From NCBI RefSeq assembly GCF_947179165.1, contig NC_077247.1:44870935-44934934 (forward strand): 64,000 nt of DNA, given 5' to 3'. Shown piece by piece: positions 23,420 to 33,947 of the stretch. Source of the DNA: Solanum dulcamara (lineage: Eukaryota; Streptophyta; Magnoliopsida; Solanales; Solanaceae). The notes below the pieces were generated by a model. The model had not been told where the DNA came from. It worked only from the letters and a program-made list of their open reading frames with translations, and did no database searches. A program made the translations under genes and the position numbers. Every line of letters begins with the position of its first letter. Within the stretch, counting starts at the first letter, position 1.

Positions 23420-24359
23420 AAATAATTCTTGAATATAATATATTTTATTATTTATTCAAAAAAATTGTCTCAAAAGATTTTTATTTTTAAAATAAATAGC
23501 TCTGTTAATTAGTTGGATTTAATTAATAGACTCATATTTCAAGTTAATTTATTTAAACTGAAGTTAATTATTTACTTTGTCAAAAATGAGAGGTTTGTTA
23601 ATTAATTAATGCATACTCATCTTATTTTAATTTTAGACTTCTTCAATTTTAATTAAATTAAAATAATTGGCTTTTATAAAACCATGCATATTTTCAAGTG
23701 TATTTTAAATAATTTGTCATTTTCATAACATATGCATTTTTTTGTTATATAGTCATTATCTCTTAGTAATATTTAAATTTGACTTATAAAAAGAAAATTA
23801 TTATTTACCATAATTAATTATTTCGTAAATTAATAATTAGTTACAATGAGGTTAGTCATTTTACTTTTGTTAAAATTAAGAAGATCGTAAATTAATTCGT
23901 CTAATTTGATAACCAATTTCACTAATTAATTTTACGTTTTCATTACTTCTCCTAAATAACAAATAATTAATATTGAATTAACAATTTTTTTATTTTTATT
24001 CTTCCATTAATACTACAACACGCAAATAATATATATGTCATCTCCACGTCAAAAAATAAAAATAAATAAATAATAATAATAATAATAATAAATAAAGAAA
24101 TTAAAAAATATATATATATATATATTATTTATTCATCCGAAAATAAAAATAATTAAAAATAAAATAATAATATTCTGCACACCTTTTTATCCCTTTTTTA
24201 AAATAATAATAAATAAATAATTAATTAAATAATGTTAATTTTCCGTAAAATAAAAAAAATAATAAAATAATAATAATAAAAAAAATTATAAAAAAAATAA
24301 TTTAATTTTACTACCCATACTTTGTCCCCTCCCCGTTTCCCTATACTAATAAAAAAACT

Positions 24360-24860
24360 GACGCGTGCCCCCGCCCATACCCTTTGTCTCTAAACTATAT
24401 ATATATTTATATTCATCCGAAATAAATAAAATAAACAAACAATTTTGCATATCCAAATATATATATATATTCATCCGATTTTATTTTATTTTATTTATTT
24501 TATCTTTTTTAATAAAAATTAAAAAATATTTATTTTAATCCACGCGTGCCCTACCCATACTTATATTAATAATGCCCATCACCCGTTGTCCCCTATTTAA
24601 AAAATAAATAATAAACATTAAATAATAATAAAATATATAATTGTTTTCTTTTCATCCAAATAATTTTTAAAAATGAATATAATAATATATATATATATTT
24701 TCCGCCGCACTTTTGTACCATTTATATATATATATATATTATATTCATCCGATTTTTTTTTTATATTTTATATTTTTTATTTTTTTTATTTATCTTTTTT
24801 AATAAAAATTAAAACATTAATATTATTTTAATCCACGCGTGCCCCGCCCATCATTCTTTG
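24360..24860. repeat. Repeated GC-rich motif blocks in the LTR U3 region
   Basis: The motif CACGCGTGCCC followed by CCCATAC or CCCATCA recurs near 24360, 24541 and 24834. The last two are preceded by the same AT-rich lead ('ttttttaataaaaattaaaa') and by 'ttcatccgatttt'. This indicates internal duplication of a block of about 290 bp. A separate shorter-period array with 'ttccgcccatt' and 'cgtattaattattattt' runs from about 25205 to 25440. Confidence 0.65.
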
Positions 24861-25474
24861 TCCATTTTAAATATATATATATATATATATATTCAACCGA
24901 ATTCCTATTTAAAAAAAAATATGTATTAAAAATAAAAAATATGCATTCTTTCATCCAAATATTTTTTTAGAAAAAATAAAAATAAAAACATATATATAAT
25001 AAATAATTCATCCGATTTTTTAAAATAAAAAATATAAATAAAATATATATATTATTATACACATGCTTTGTCCCCTTCTCATATCCCTATACCATTTTTT
25101 ATTCCACGCTTCCCATATTAATATTATATCTCTTTTCCAAAATATATATATTCACATCCCATATATATTCATTCCGAAAAAAACATATATATATATATAT
25201 ATTCATTTCGCATTTTTATAATATTCATTCCGCAATATTTTAATATTCTGCTCATTTTGCATTATTTAAATATTCCGCCCATTTCGTATTAATTATTATT
25301 TTCCGTCATTCCGTATTATTTTAATAATCCGCCCATTCCGTATTATTTAAATATTCCTCTCATTTCGTATTAATTATTATTTTTCCGCCGTTCCGCATTA
25401 TTTTATATTTTCGTCCACTCCGCATTATTTTAATCATTCGTTATTATTTTTATTTTTATTTAATTTCTATCTCT

Positions 25475-25485
25475 CTATAAATAGA
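25475..25485 (+). promoter_or_regulatory. TATA box of the giant LTR
   Basis: CTATAAATAGA is a strong plant TATA match. It is followed about 30 bp later by a less AT-rich tract (GACGGGACAAGGGG), where the R region probably starts. It fixes the LTR orientation as plus. Confidence 0.6.
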
Positions 25486-25929
25486 GGGATTAGACGGGAC
25501 AAGGGGGGTTTTACGGACAGACAGAATAAGGAAGAACAAAAATAAATAAATCTTACACTCTTATTTTAAGTATCTTCTTGTAAAAGAATTTTTGAATTTT
25601 CTCTCAATTTGAACTTGATTTTACTTGAAAAACGAGGGTATATTTGTGACCAAAGCATTTCCGTTCACTCCCCAGCAATAGATAATATTTACTCCGTTCT
25701 TCTTTTATTTTTTCATTGTTATTATCATAAAAGGTTATCCTAAATTATTATCTTGCTAATTTCGTCATTATTTTCTTGTTTGCATGAACATTCCTGGAGC
25801 AAAAATGGAATCTTGATCTGAGACTCGATATAATCATCCTACCCTCACATGGAATCGATATCTTAGATCTTTTAAAATAGCAAACGAACAAGATTGCCAT
25901 ATTCAGTTTCAATCCGGGCTGCTTATATT

Positions 25930-26624
25930 TTTCAGCATTTATTATTATTGTTATTATTATTCTTATTATCAGTGTCTTTTTATTTAATGTCGTTATTATT
26001 GTTATTTTAATTATTATTGCTATTATTATTAGTAGTATATTTTATTTTCTATTATTACTATTATTATTATTATTTTCACTGTCAATATGATTAATAGAAG
26101 TAGTAGTATGTTTATTTTTCTGTTAGTATTACTATTATTATTATTATTATTATTTTTGTTATTCATATTAACATTATTGTTTTCATTATTAATATTATTA
26201 AGAGAAGTAGTAGTATGTTTATTTTTCTGTTAGTATTACTATTATTATTATTAATATTATTATTGTTATTATTATTTTTGTTATTATTATTATTATTATT
26301 ATTAGTAGTAGTATATATTTTTATTATTACCGTTTTTATTATTATTATTAGTAGTAGTAGTAGTAGTATATATTTTTATTATTACCGTTTTTATTATTAT
26401 TATTATTAGTAGTAGTATTTTATTTACTGTTAGCATTATTATTATTATTATTCTTATTATTACTATTATTAATATTTTCATAATTATTATTATCATTATT
26501 ATTAGTACATTTTGTTTACTGCTATTATTATTAATATTACTATTATTATTATTGTGTTATTATTAGTATTGTTATTTTCGTTATTAATATTATTAGTAGT
26601 TATAATTATATTTTTATTTTTTAC

Positions 26625-26663
<39 letters not shown>

Positions 26664-27021
26664 CATCATCATTATTATTAGTATACTTTATTATCATTAT
26701 TATTAGTAGTAGTAGTAGTAGTAGCATATATATTTTTATTTTACTATTTTATTATTAATATTATTAGTATATTTTATTTCTATTATTATTGTGATTATTA
26801 TATTTTATTATTATTGTTATTATTATCATTGTTATTTTTATGGCAACTATTATTATTGTTGTTTTTATTTTTATGGTATTATTGTTATAATCATTATTAT
26901 TATTATTATTATTTTTTTTATTATTATTATTATTATTATCATCGTTATTATTATTATCATCATTATCGTATTTATTGTTGTTGTTGTTGTTATTTACTAT
27001 CATTATTATTATTATTTATCA

Positions 27022-27054
<33 letters not shown>

Positions 27055-27085
27055 CATTGTTGTATTCATTATTATTGTTGTTGTT
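25930..27085. repeat. Long degenerate (TTA)n/(TTG)n trinucleotide tract
   Basis: More than 1.1 kb is almost entirely TTA, ATT, TTG, TAG and TTC trinucleotides. It includes long pure runs, for example at about 26630-26660 and 27020-27050. The open frames on both strands are homopolymer-like peptides (Ile, Leu, Tyr, Asn) and are artefacts. Confidence 0.95.
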
Positions 27086-27388
27086 ATTTGAACAACGTTT
27101 TTATAGTTTTAATCTAAACCTAAGTTTGGCCGGTAATCGTTTTTAACGAATCTTGAAGGATGCCTAACCCCTTCCCTTTAGGATAACTAGAACCCTTATC
27201 TAGAATCTCATAAGCTAAGTAGACCACTAATCGGAGATCATTTTTTAGCATTAAATAAGTTAATTATTTAGGTATTCTAATTTACCTTAAAATAATTAGG
27301 TGGCGACTCCTTAAAATTAAATAATTTAGGAATCATCAATATGTTGTACACCGTTTGACCTCGAGTTAAAATGGGGTATAACAATATT

Positions 27389-28140
27389 TTATTACAATAA
27401 TAAAAATAAATTGATATTATGAAAAAGAAGTAGTAGGTTTGGGTATTGAAATTTTAATTTTTTGAGTTTATTGGGTTAATTAAGATACAAAAATTAAATT
27501 GTGAGTAAATTTTAATTGAGAGGAAAATATATCTATAATATCCCTATTTCTTAGTTCAGAGGTAGATATGTGATTTCTGATAAATTCACAACTCAAAAAC
27601 AATATGCTAACAGTTAATAACATACAAAACAATATTTAACTTTTCTACATTAAGCATGCAAAAATATTTTCTTTTTCAAGTTCTTTAAAAGCCAAATATG
27701 GATAATTGTTTTTAGTAAAATAGAAAAGATGATAAATGAACTTGTGAAAAAAAATAAAGAATGAGACAGAGAAAAAAGTGAATATCATATATCACCACTA
27801 AAAAAGAATCCTATAATGATGTGAGTACCTATGGAAATCGTTGTAGGCAAATTGATCATCGGTATTTTTCTCTATAGTAAATTCTTTCAGAGTAGTAGCC
27901 CAAATTTTATTTAATATCGATAATCTTAACGGTAAAAGGGAAATTTTAGCACTAGTATTGGGGAAAACGAAAGAAAATAATATAATAGGAAAAGAAAATA
28001 TAGAAGAGAAATAAATCAAATAAAACGACTAGAAATGTCATATCACTATTAATTAATGATGCCATGAACATCATTTTGCATTATTGAATGCCCATGGCCC
28101 AAGTGTAATTTTACTTCTGTTGTAAACGCGGATCCACTAA
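27389..28140. other. Intergenic, no gene seen
   Basis: AT-rich spacer between the giant LTR and the MITE cluster. The short minus-strand frame at 27798-28019 has no recognisable domain. Confidence 0.45.
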
Positions 28141-28521
28141 GAGCTCGTTTGGATGGATTTAAAAAAGTAACTTTTATGTATAAAGTGCTTTAAGAACTTT
28201 GAAGTGCTGAAAGTTATTTTTATAAATAAGCAGTTGAGTGTTTGGATAAAAGTGCTTATGATGTGAATTTTAGGGTTAAAAGAATAAAAAAATGTAGTTT
28301 AGGAATTTAGTTAAAATATAAGGGATATAAAAGTAATTTTCATGGTCAAAGAAAATGACTTTAAGCACTTTGGAAAAAAAAGTTAGGAATCCTAATTTTT
28401 CATTTTTGACTGACTTTAAGAACTTTATGGCTTAAAGTCAGCATTAGGCAAACACGTCTAAAAGCTAAAAAGGGGCTTTAAGTTGGTTTTGACCAACTTA
28501 AAAGCCAATCCAAATGGGCTC
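28141..28521. mobile_element. MITE copy 1 of a three-copy cluster
   Basis: It starts GAGCTCGTTTGGATGGATTT. Its end, reverse-complemented, reads GAGCCCATTTGGATTGGCTT, so the termini are inverted repeats. Internal landmarks shared with copies 2 and 3 are 'agttatttttataaataag', 'ttgagtgtttggataaaagt', 'gcattaggcaaacacgtc' and 'ggggctttaagttggt'. The flanks TAA and TTT do not match. Confidence 0.82.
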
Positions 28522-28571
28522 TTTGTCATTTTCTAATAGACATAATTCGAAAAATATTTGATGAAGACTAG

Positions 28572-28940
28572 GAGCCCGTTTGGATGGATTAAAAAAGCAT
28601 TTTTTATGTATGAAGTGATTTTAGAACTTTGAAGTGGTGAAAGTTATTTTTATAAATAAGTAGTTGAGTGTTTGGATAAAAGTGCTTAAATGAGGAAAAT
28701 GATGTGAATTTTAGGGTTAAAAGAATAAAAATGGTAGTTGGGGAATTTAGTTAAAATATAAGGGATATAAAAGTAATTTTCATGGTCAAAGAAAATGGTT
28801 TTAAGCACTTAGAAAAAAAAGTTAGGAATCCTAACTTTTTATTTTTGACTGACTTTAAGAACTTTATGGCTTAAATTTAGCATTAGACAAACACGTCTAA
28901 AAACTAATAAGGGCCTTTAAGTTGGTTTTCAAACGCGCTC
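28572..28940. mobile_element. MITE copy 2 of a three-copy cluster
   Basis: Same family and orientation as copy 1. It starts GAGCCCGTTTGGATGGATTA and ends AACGCGCTC, where the right terminus is shortened. It is flanked by TAG on both sides (28569-28571 and 28941-28943), compatible with the 3-bp target duplication of PIF/Harbinger-type elements. Confidence 0.8.
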
Positions 28941-29159
28941 TAGAAGTGTTATCTATTTACAAATTTAAAGGCCCAAAATTGTTTGATACACACTTAAAGA
29001 ACTAGTATGTTTTGAACCCATCCGCAAACATTAGTACCATTTGTGTCATCTTTTTGACAAATTCAAAGGGTCAAATATGTTCAATGCATTTTTAAAAGAC
29101 TATTTTGAAATTATATTCAAACATAAGGACTGTTTTTGTCATTTTCTCATTTGAAAATA

Positions 29160-29400
29160 TATACTTCATTCATTTTAATTAGTTTGTCTTAATTTGCTTT
29201 TCATTCTGTTTAAAAAAGTATTTCTTTTTTTTTGACATTTCTATAATTTCAACTTTATACATGATATGTTTAAAACCATAAGTTTAAAGAATATTTTGAC
29301 ACATCTACGTACTTTTAGTTTTAAATCACAATTTTTTAAAATTTTATGTCAGATCAAAATAAAATAATTAAATTAAAATGAAAAGATTAAGTCATAGTTG
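29160..29400. repeat. Degenerate short element, also present near 58795
   Basis: It begins 'cattttaattagtttgtctt' and continues through 'tttaaaccataagttt' and 'aatattttgacacat'. The same order of words ('caatttgtttgtac', 'aaaatcataaaatt', 'aatattttgatacatt', 'tcaaaataagacaatt') occurs at 58795-59040. It is probably a decayed MITE family, but its ends cannot be set precisely. Confidence 0.5.
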
Positions 29401-29714
29401 AAACTTGAAACTTGAAACATGCTTATCAAAGTATTCAATAAGGCACTCATTTTAGAACTTGAATTTTGTAAATGCTACCAAAATGCTCATGGCCGCATAA
29501 TTCATACTCACTTTCCAAATATTTGCCATTCTTATTAAAAATAAATGCTTCATAATATTTATTATTTTAAAAAATCAAGAGATAATAAGTCATTTGTTTT
29601 TATCTTTATCTTTAATTTTAAATATGGAGAGATATAAATATGTTGTAAAAAATATATTAAACTATTAGAAATAATAAATTAAATAAGAATAATTTAATTA
29701 AATACCTTTACTTA

Positions 29715-30100
29715 GAGCCCGTTTGGATGGGCTTAAAAAAATAACTTTTATGTATGAAGTACTTTTAGAACTTTAAAGTGCTGAAAGTTATTTTTATAAA
29801 TAAGCAGTTGAGTGTTTGGATAAAAGTGCTTAAATGAGGAAAATTATGTGAATTTTATGGTTAAAAGAATAAAAAGGGTAGTTTGGAATTTAGTTAAAAT
29901 ATAAAGGATATAAAAGTAATTTCTATGGTCAAAGAAAATGACTTTAAGCACTTAGAAAAAAGTTAGGAATCCTAACTTTTCATTTTTGACTGACTTTAAA
30001 AACTTTTTGGCTTAAAGTTAGCATTAGGCAAACACGTCCAAAAGCTGAAAAGGGGCTTTAAGTTGGTCAAAACCAACTTAAAGCCAATCCAAATGGGCTC
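29715..30100. mobile_element. MITE copy 3 of a three-copy cluster
   Basis: It starts GAGCCCGTTTGGATGGGCTT and ends AAGCCAATCCAAATGGGCTC, giving the best-preserved inverted termini of the three. It is flanked by TTA on both sides (29712-29714 and 30101-30103). A subterminal palindrome (AGTTGGTCAAAACCAACTT) sits near the right end. No coding capacity. Confidence 0.86.
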
Positions 30101-30283
30101 TTAATGTTTTTCTTAAAATGACAAAAATTTAGGAATGAAGGGCGTGCTTATGACCCTCCCTCCTCAATCTATTATCATTTGTTCAACCACACTTTATTAT
30201 TGCGGAAATTTTATCACCCTTGAACTATTTTAAAATAAAACTAATTCCTGATGAATTTTTTATAGCAGACACCCATGTAGCTC

Positions 30284-32482
30284 TGTGAGATCCCAAAAGT
30301 TGCAAAGTCAGAAAATTAAAGTTGAAAAGCAAAATAGTGAAAAATTGAGTCTGATGCTTGTCAAACTGTTTGGACGACTCGCCAAATTGTTCAAGAGCTC
30401 ACTTAATGGGATGAAAACTTAGCTAAAAAGGATCAAGGAAAGTTGACGAGAAGAATGAGGATTTGTTGACTCGCCAAATCTGCTTCGCGAGCTGTGAGTC
30501 TTCGCAAAGAAGGTCAGAGAAAATTTCCTCAGAAAGAGGGAAATTATGCGAGCAAATGTGTAGCTCAATGACTCTCCGAAAGGAACGACGAGCTAATTGA
30601 TCTCGTAGAAATTCTCAGAGAAGTTGGTAGGAAAAAAGAAGAGGTGAGCGAGGGGGAGGACAAGCTTGGCGACTCGCCGATATGGTCAGCGATTAAGTTG
30701 AAATCACCAAAAGGTTCAGAGAAATTCCCTCAAAACTAAGGGAGATTAGGCGAGGAAGCACAGAAGCTTGATGACTTACCGACTGGGTTGGCGAGCACAA
30801 CCAATCTTGCCCAACTGTCTCCGTCAGTAAAATTTTAAAATTATTTCTGTCTTTCCTTATCTAGTTAATCCCTAAGCTATGATGTTTAAGCTTACATCTA
30901 AACTTATAACTACCCAAACCCTTTGAAATCTCCTCATTTCCTCTCCAATCACTAATCATAATAATTCTCTCTCTAAAAGGATCCTCTTAAGTCCCCATTC
31001 AAGGTTCAAGTTAAGGATTTTTCAAAGTCAAATTCAAGTGCATTTAGGGCTTTGATTTAGTCAAGGTATGTCAAAAATTAATCTATGGATCATTTCCATC
31101 TATGGAGCCCAAATGTTTTTTCTCTTTTTCAATTGATTTCAATTTAATTATTTTAGGGTTTTCACGAGGATGCAAATATTAGGTCAATTCAATTATGATT
31201 TATTTCAATGTTAATGATTCAATTATGCATGTTTCAAGTTAAATTGTATGTTTTTAATTGAATTTTGATGGACCCATGCATTATGTTATTTTCAAGTATG
31301 AATTGATGAAGTAATTATGAAAAGTTATGATGATGATTCTCAAGCAGGTATAAAGGTTGTAAAAGTTTTTCTCACACATTCATGAAAGAGGTGAAATATT
31401 TTCTCACCGACTCATTGAATCAAAAAGATGAAAGGTTTTCTCATTCTTGTATGAATCACCATGTTAAGGGGCTACTCTTATGATTATTTTATGACGTGGA
31501 TTGATAGTTATTATTACCTTTCCTACTGATATTAATGAATATGATTTATGACTTTCCATTGGGATATTGATTAATCATTGAAAGAACTTTGAGGTGGGGT
31601 TTAGTCCGAAAGCTCAAGAAACGGCCACGAAAATTCTAGTAGCAACCTCTAGTACCAAACTACGTTGCCCCTATAGATTTGCCTTTATGGTCTAGCTAGT
31701 GGATCCACAAAAAGCTCAAAGTTAAAGATGTTCTCATGGAGTCTACCTTGGCAAGTAGCCTTTCTCTTCTCGATGTGAGAGTTATATCAGATTTCATGTT
31801 ATAAGTCGCATGGTCTTGAGTGTCGGTTAAAGGCTATATCCCATAAATGAACTAAGTTTTCTTCTTATGAGCCCTTATGATGATCTCAAATGATGCGTTG
31901 ACCACATGTCTTGACTTATGATTTCTACTCTCATGCTTTTAAATGGTTATTGGTCTTGCATCACATGTTTTATGCTCATCATATTATCATGTCTATATTA
32001 TGCATATTCCTCTCATACTCAGTACATTTCATATACTGACATATATTTTTTCATACATTGTATCATAATATAGGGTATGACGATCATCATGCTCATCCCC
32101 CCGCTCGTGGCTAGAGTTGGTTTATTGCTATCACTACCTGATTGGTGAGTCCTCATGTTTCGAGGGTACAACTAATATGAGTTTACTTTCTTTCATTATG
32201 ACGTTATCCTTCTTTCTTTGGGTGAGCTAGGACTTGTATATGCCCCCGTCTAAATTAGTAGAGACATGTTTAGATTATTATGGGTGTGTGGTTCTGACTA
32301 TTCGAACATATTGCGTTAGTTTCTTCCTTATATGATGTTTTACTTTGAGACTTATCTTTCGCTTATTATCTCATTGATGTTTTACTTACCTTACGTATGC
32401 GATATATGCTAAGAGGCTTGGTTGGAGTCTCTCGAAATTTCGATCGCCATGTCACGCCTAAAACCTAACTTGAATCGTGAGA
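30284..32482 (+). mobile_element. Probable gypsy-type solo LTR
   Basis: It starts TGTGAGATCCC. The last 80 bases (GCTAAGAGGCTTGGTTGGAG, then GCCATGTCACG) resemble the reverse complement of the start of 37270-39584, so both appear to be LTRs of related families. The flanking 5-mers AGCTC (30279-30283) and AACTC (32483-32487) agree at 4 of 5. The terminal dinucleotide is GA where CA is expected, so the right end is tentative. The repeated GACTCGCC words in the first 600 bases are typical of this LTR class. No coding frame is supported. Confidence 0.6.
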
Positions 32483-32487
32483 AACTC

Positions 32488-33440
32488 CTAATGTATAAGG
32501 AAATAAGAGAGAGAAACAATAAAAAGAAAATGCATTATAGAAAATTATATTAAATTAAAAATACATTATAAAAACAACTTCTAATATTTTTGTTGTTTTT
32601 CACTCTACATAACAGAATGAAATATAATTTCTCTATTCTATATTAACTGTGAGGCAACACATATTAGAAAAAATATTCAAGGACATAGTTTAAACCATTA
32701 TTTTTTACTATTATCCTTTATGATATCATAAATATAACTTTATAAGTAGTGCAATTAATATTCTAGAAAAAAAATGAAACTTCATTAAACAAAATGACAA
32801 ATATATATAAAAATAATTCAAACATCCATCATAAACTTTGAACAATTCAATTATTTTGAGCAATTAAAACAACGTCAAAAATTCAATTAATATGAAATAG
32901 AAAAAGTAGTGTCTAAGCCATATTAACATTTAAGGGAGAATTAACTCCACTTAAGAATAGGTAAGGAGGTAATAGGAATTCCCCCCTCCCCCCGCACCCA
33001 AGATAGTGTAATTTATATGCTTGAATTTCATGCATAAATGTCTGAAATTAATTTAGTCTTTCAATATTATTCTTTCACAATAGTTCTATAGCTGCAGATA
33101 GACATGTTGAAAATTTTGGGCCTTGTCAGACTAAACATAAGAGAAACGTATATCATAAATTTGCTTGCTTCCAAATTGTCTGGAGTCCTTTAAGAATATT
33201 GTTCATATGTTTCAATCAATCTCCTAGATATCTTCACTATCCCAATTTGTCATTTTATGCCTTAGACAAAATAAGCTAAGGTTGTTAAATGCTTCACTCA
33301 AAGTGGAAACACAAGAAAATGCCCTTAAACAGTTCCTTAAACCCACCTAACAAAGTTCATTGCTTTATTTGTGCTCATAGAGCAAATTAAGTATGGATTA
33401 ATCATGGTGATTAATGGCTTATATGCATTGCATTAACCTT
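32488..33440. other. Intergenic, no gene seen
   Basis: AT-rich spacer before the copia element. No gene, RNA or repeat with clear ends was recognised. Confidence 0.45.
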
Positions 33441-33445
33441 ATTAT

Positions 33446-33727
33446 TGTTATGAATTAACTAACTTGACAATTTTATAAAGGAAGAAGAACAAGAGAATAT
33501 GTATATAGAAAGTATTAATAGAGAGAGTAGTAATATAGAGAGAGTAATAGTAATTCTTTCTTTTATGTGTTTGTGTGTTTTACATTGAAGTTTAAGGCTA
33601 TATTTATAGCCATATTTACAAGTGGAGGAAAATATTAATGGGCATTTTACCCACTTAAAAAGTAAACGGACTATCCACCATTTTAAGTGGACAACCATTT
33701 TACTTGGTTGATATTACTTGGTTGATA
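33446..33727 (-). repeat. Copia 3' LTR
   Basis: Same length (282 bp) as the LTR at 41988-42269, differing at three transitions. It contains (minus strand) a TATAAATATAGCC TATA-like motif around plus 33600. A polypurine tract adjoins it at 33731-33739 (AAGGGGGAG on the minus strand). Predicted frames inside are shared by both LTRs and are not genes. Confidence 0.92.
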
Positions 33728-33947
33728 ATACTCCCCCTTGGATGTCCACGAGAAATGTGCCTCGTTAAAACCTTATTAGGAAAAACCCAGTGGGAAAAAA
33801 CCTAATGAAGGAAAAAGAGTACACATATCTGATAATACGCCTTGAGTGCTGCCTCATTAAAAACCTTATCAGGAAAACCCAGTGGGACAAAACCTTGACT
33901 AAGGGAAAAAGAGTACAGCGCGTATTTTGCTCCCCCTGATGAAAATA
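33728..33947 (-). other. Copia 3' untranslated region with polypurine tracts and an internal direct repeat
   Basis: Between the pol stop and the 3' LTR lie two imperfect copies of a block with 'aaaccttatyaggaaaa', 'cccagtggga' and 'gaaaaagagtaca' (about 33765-33825 and 33857-33917). A GGGGGAG tract lies at each edge on the minus strand (about 33731 and 33930). The tract next to the LTR is the likely plus-strand primer; the second may be a duplicate. Confidence 0.6.

Noticed and set aside
26215..27146. Several open reading frames of 60-110 residues
   Set aside because: They are translations of TTA/TTG microsatellite (Ile, Leu, Tyr, Asn strings) inside an LTR.
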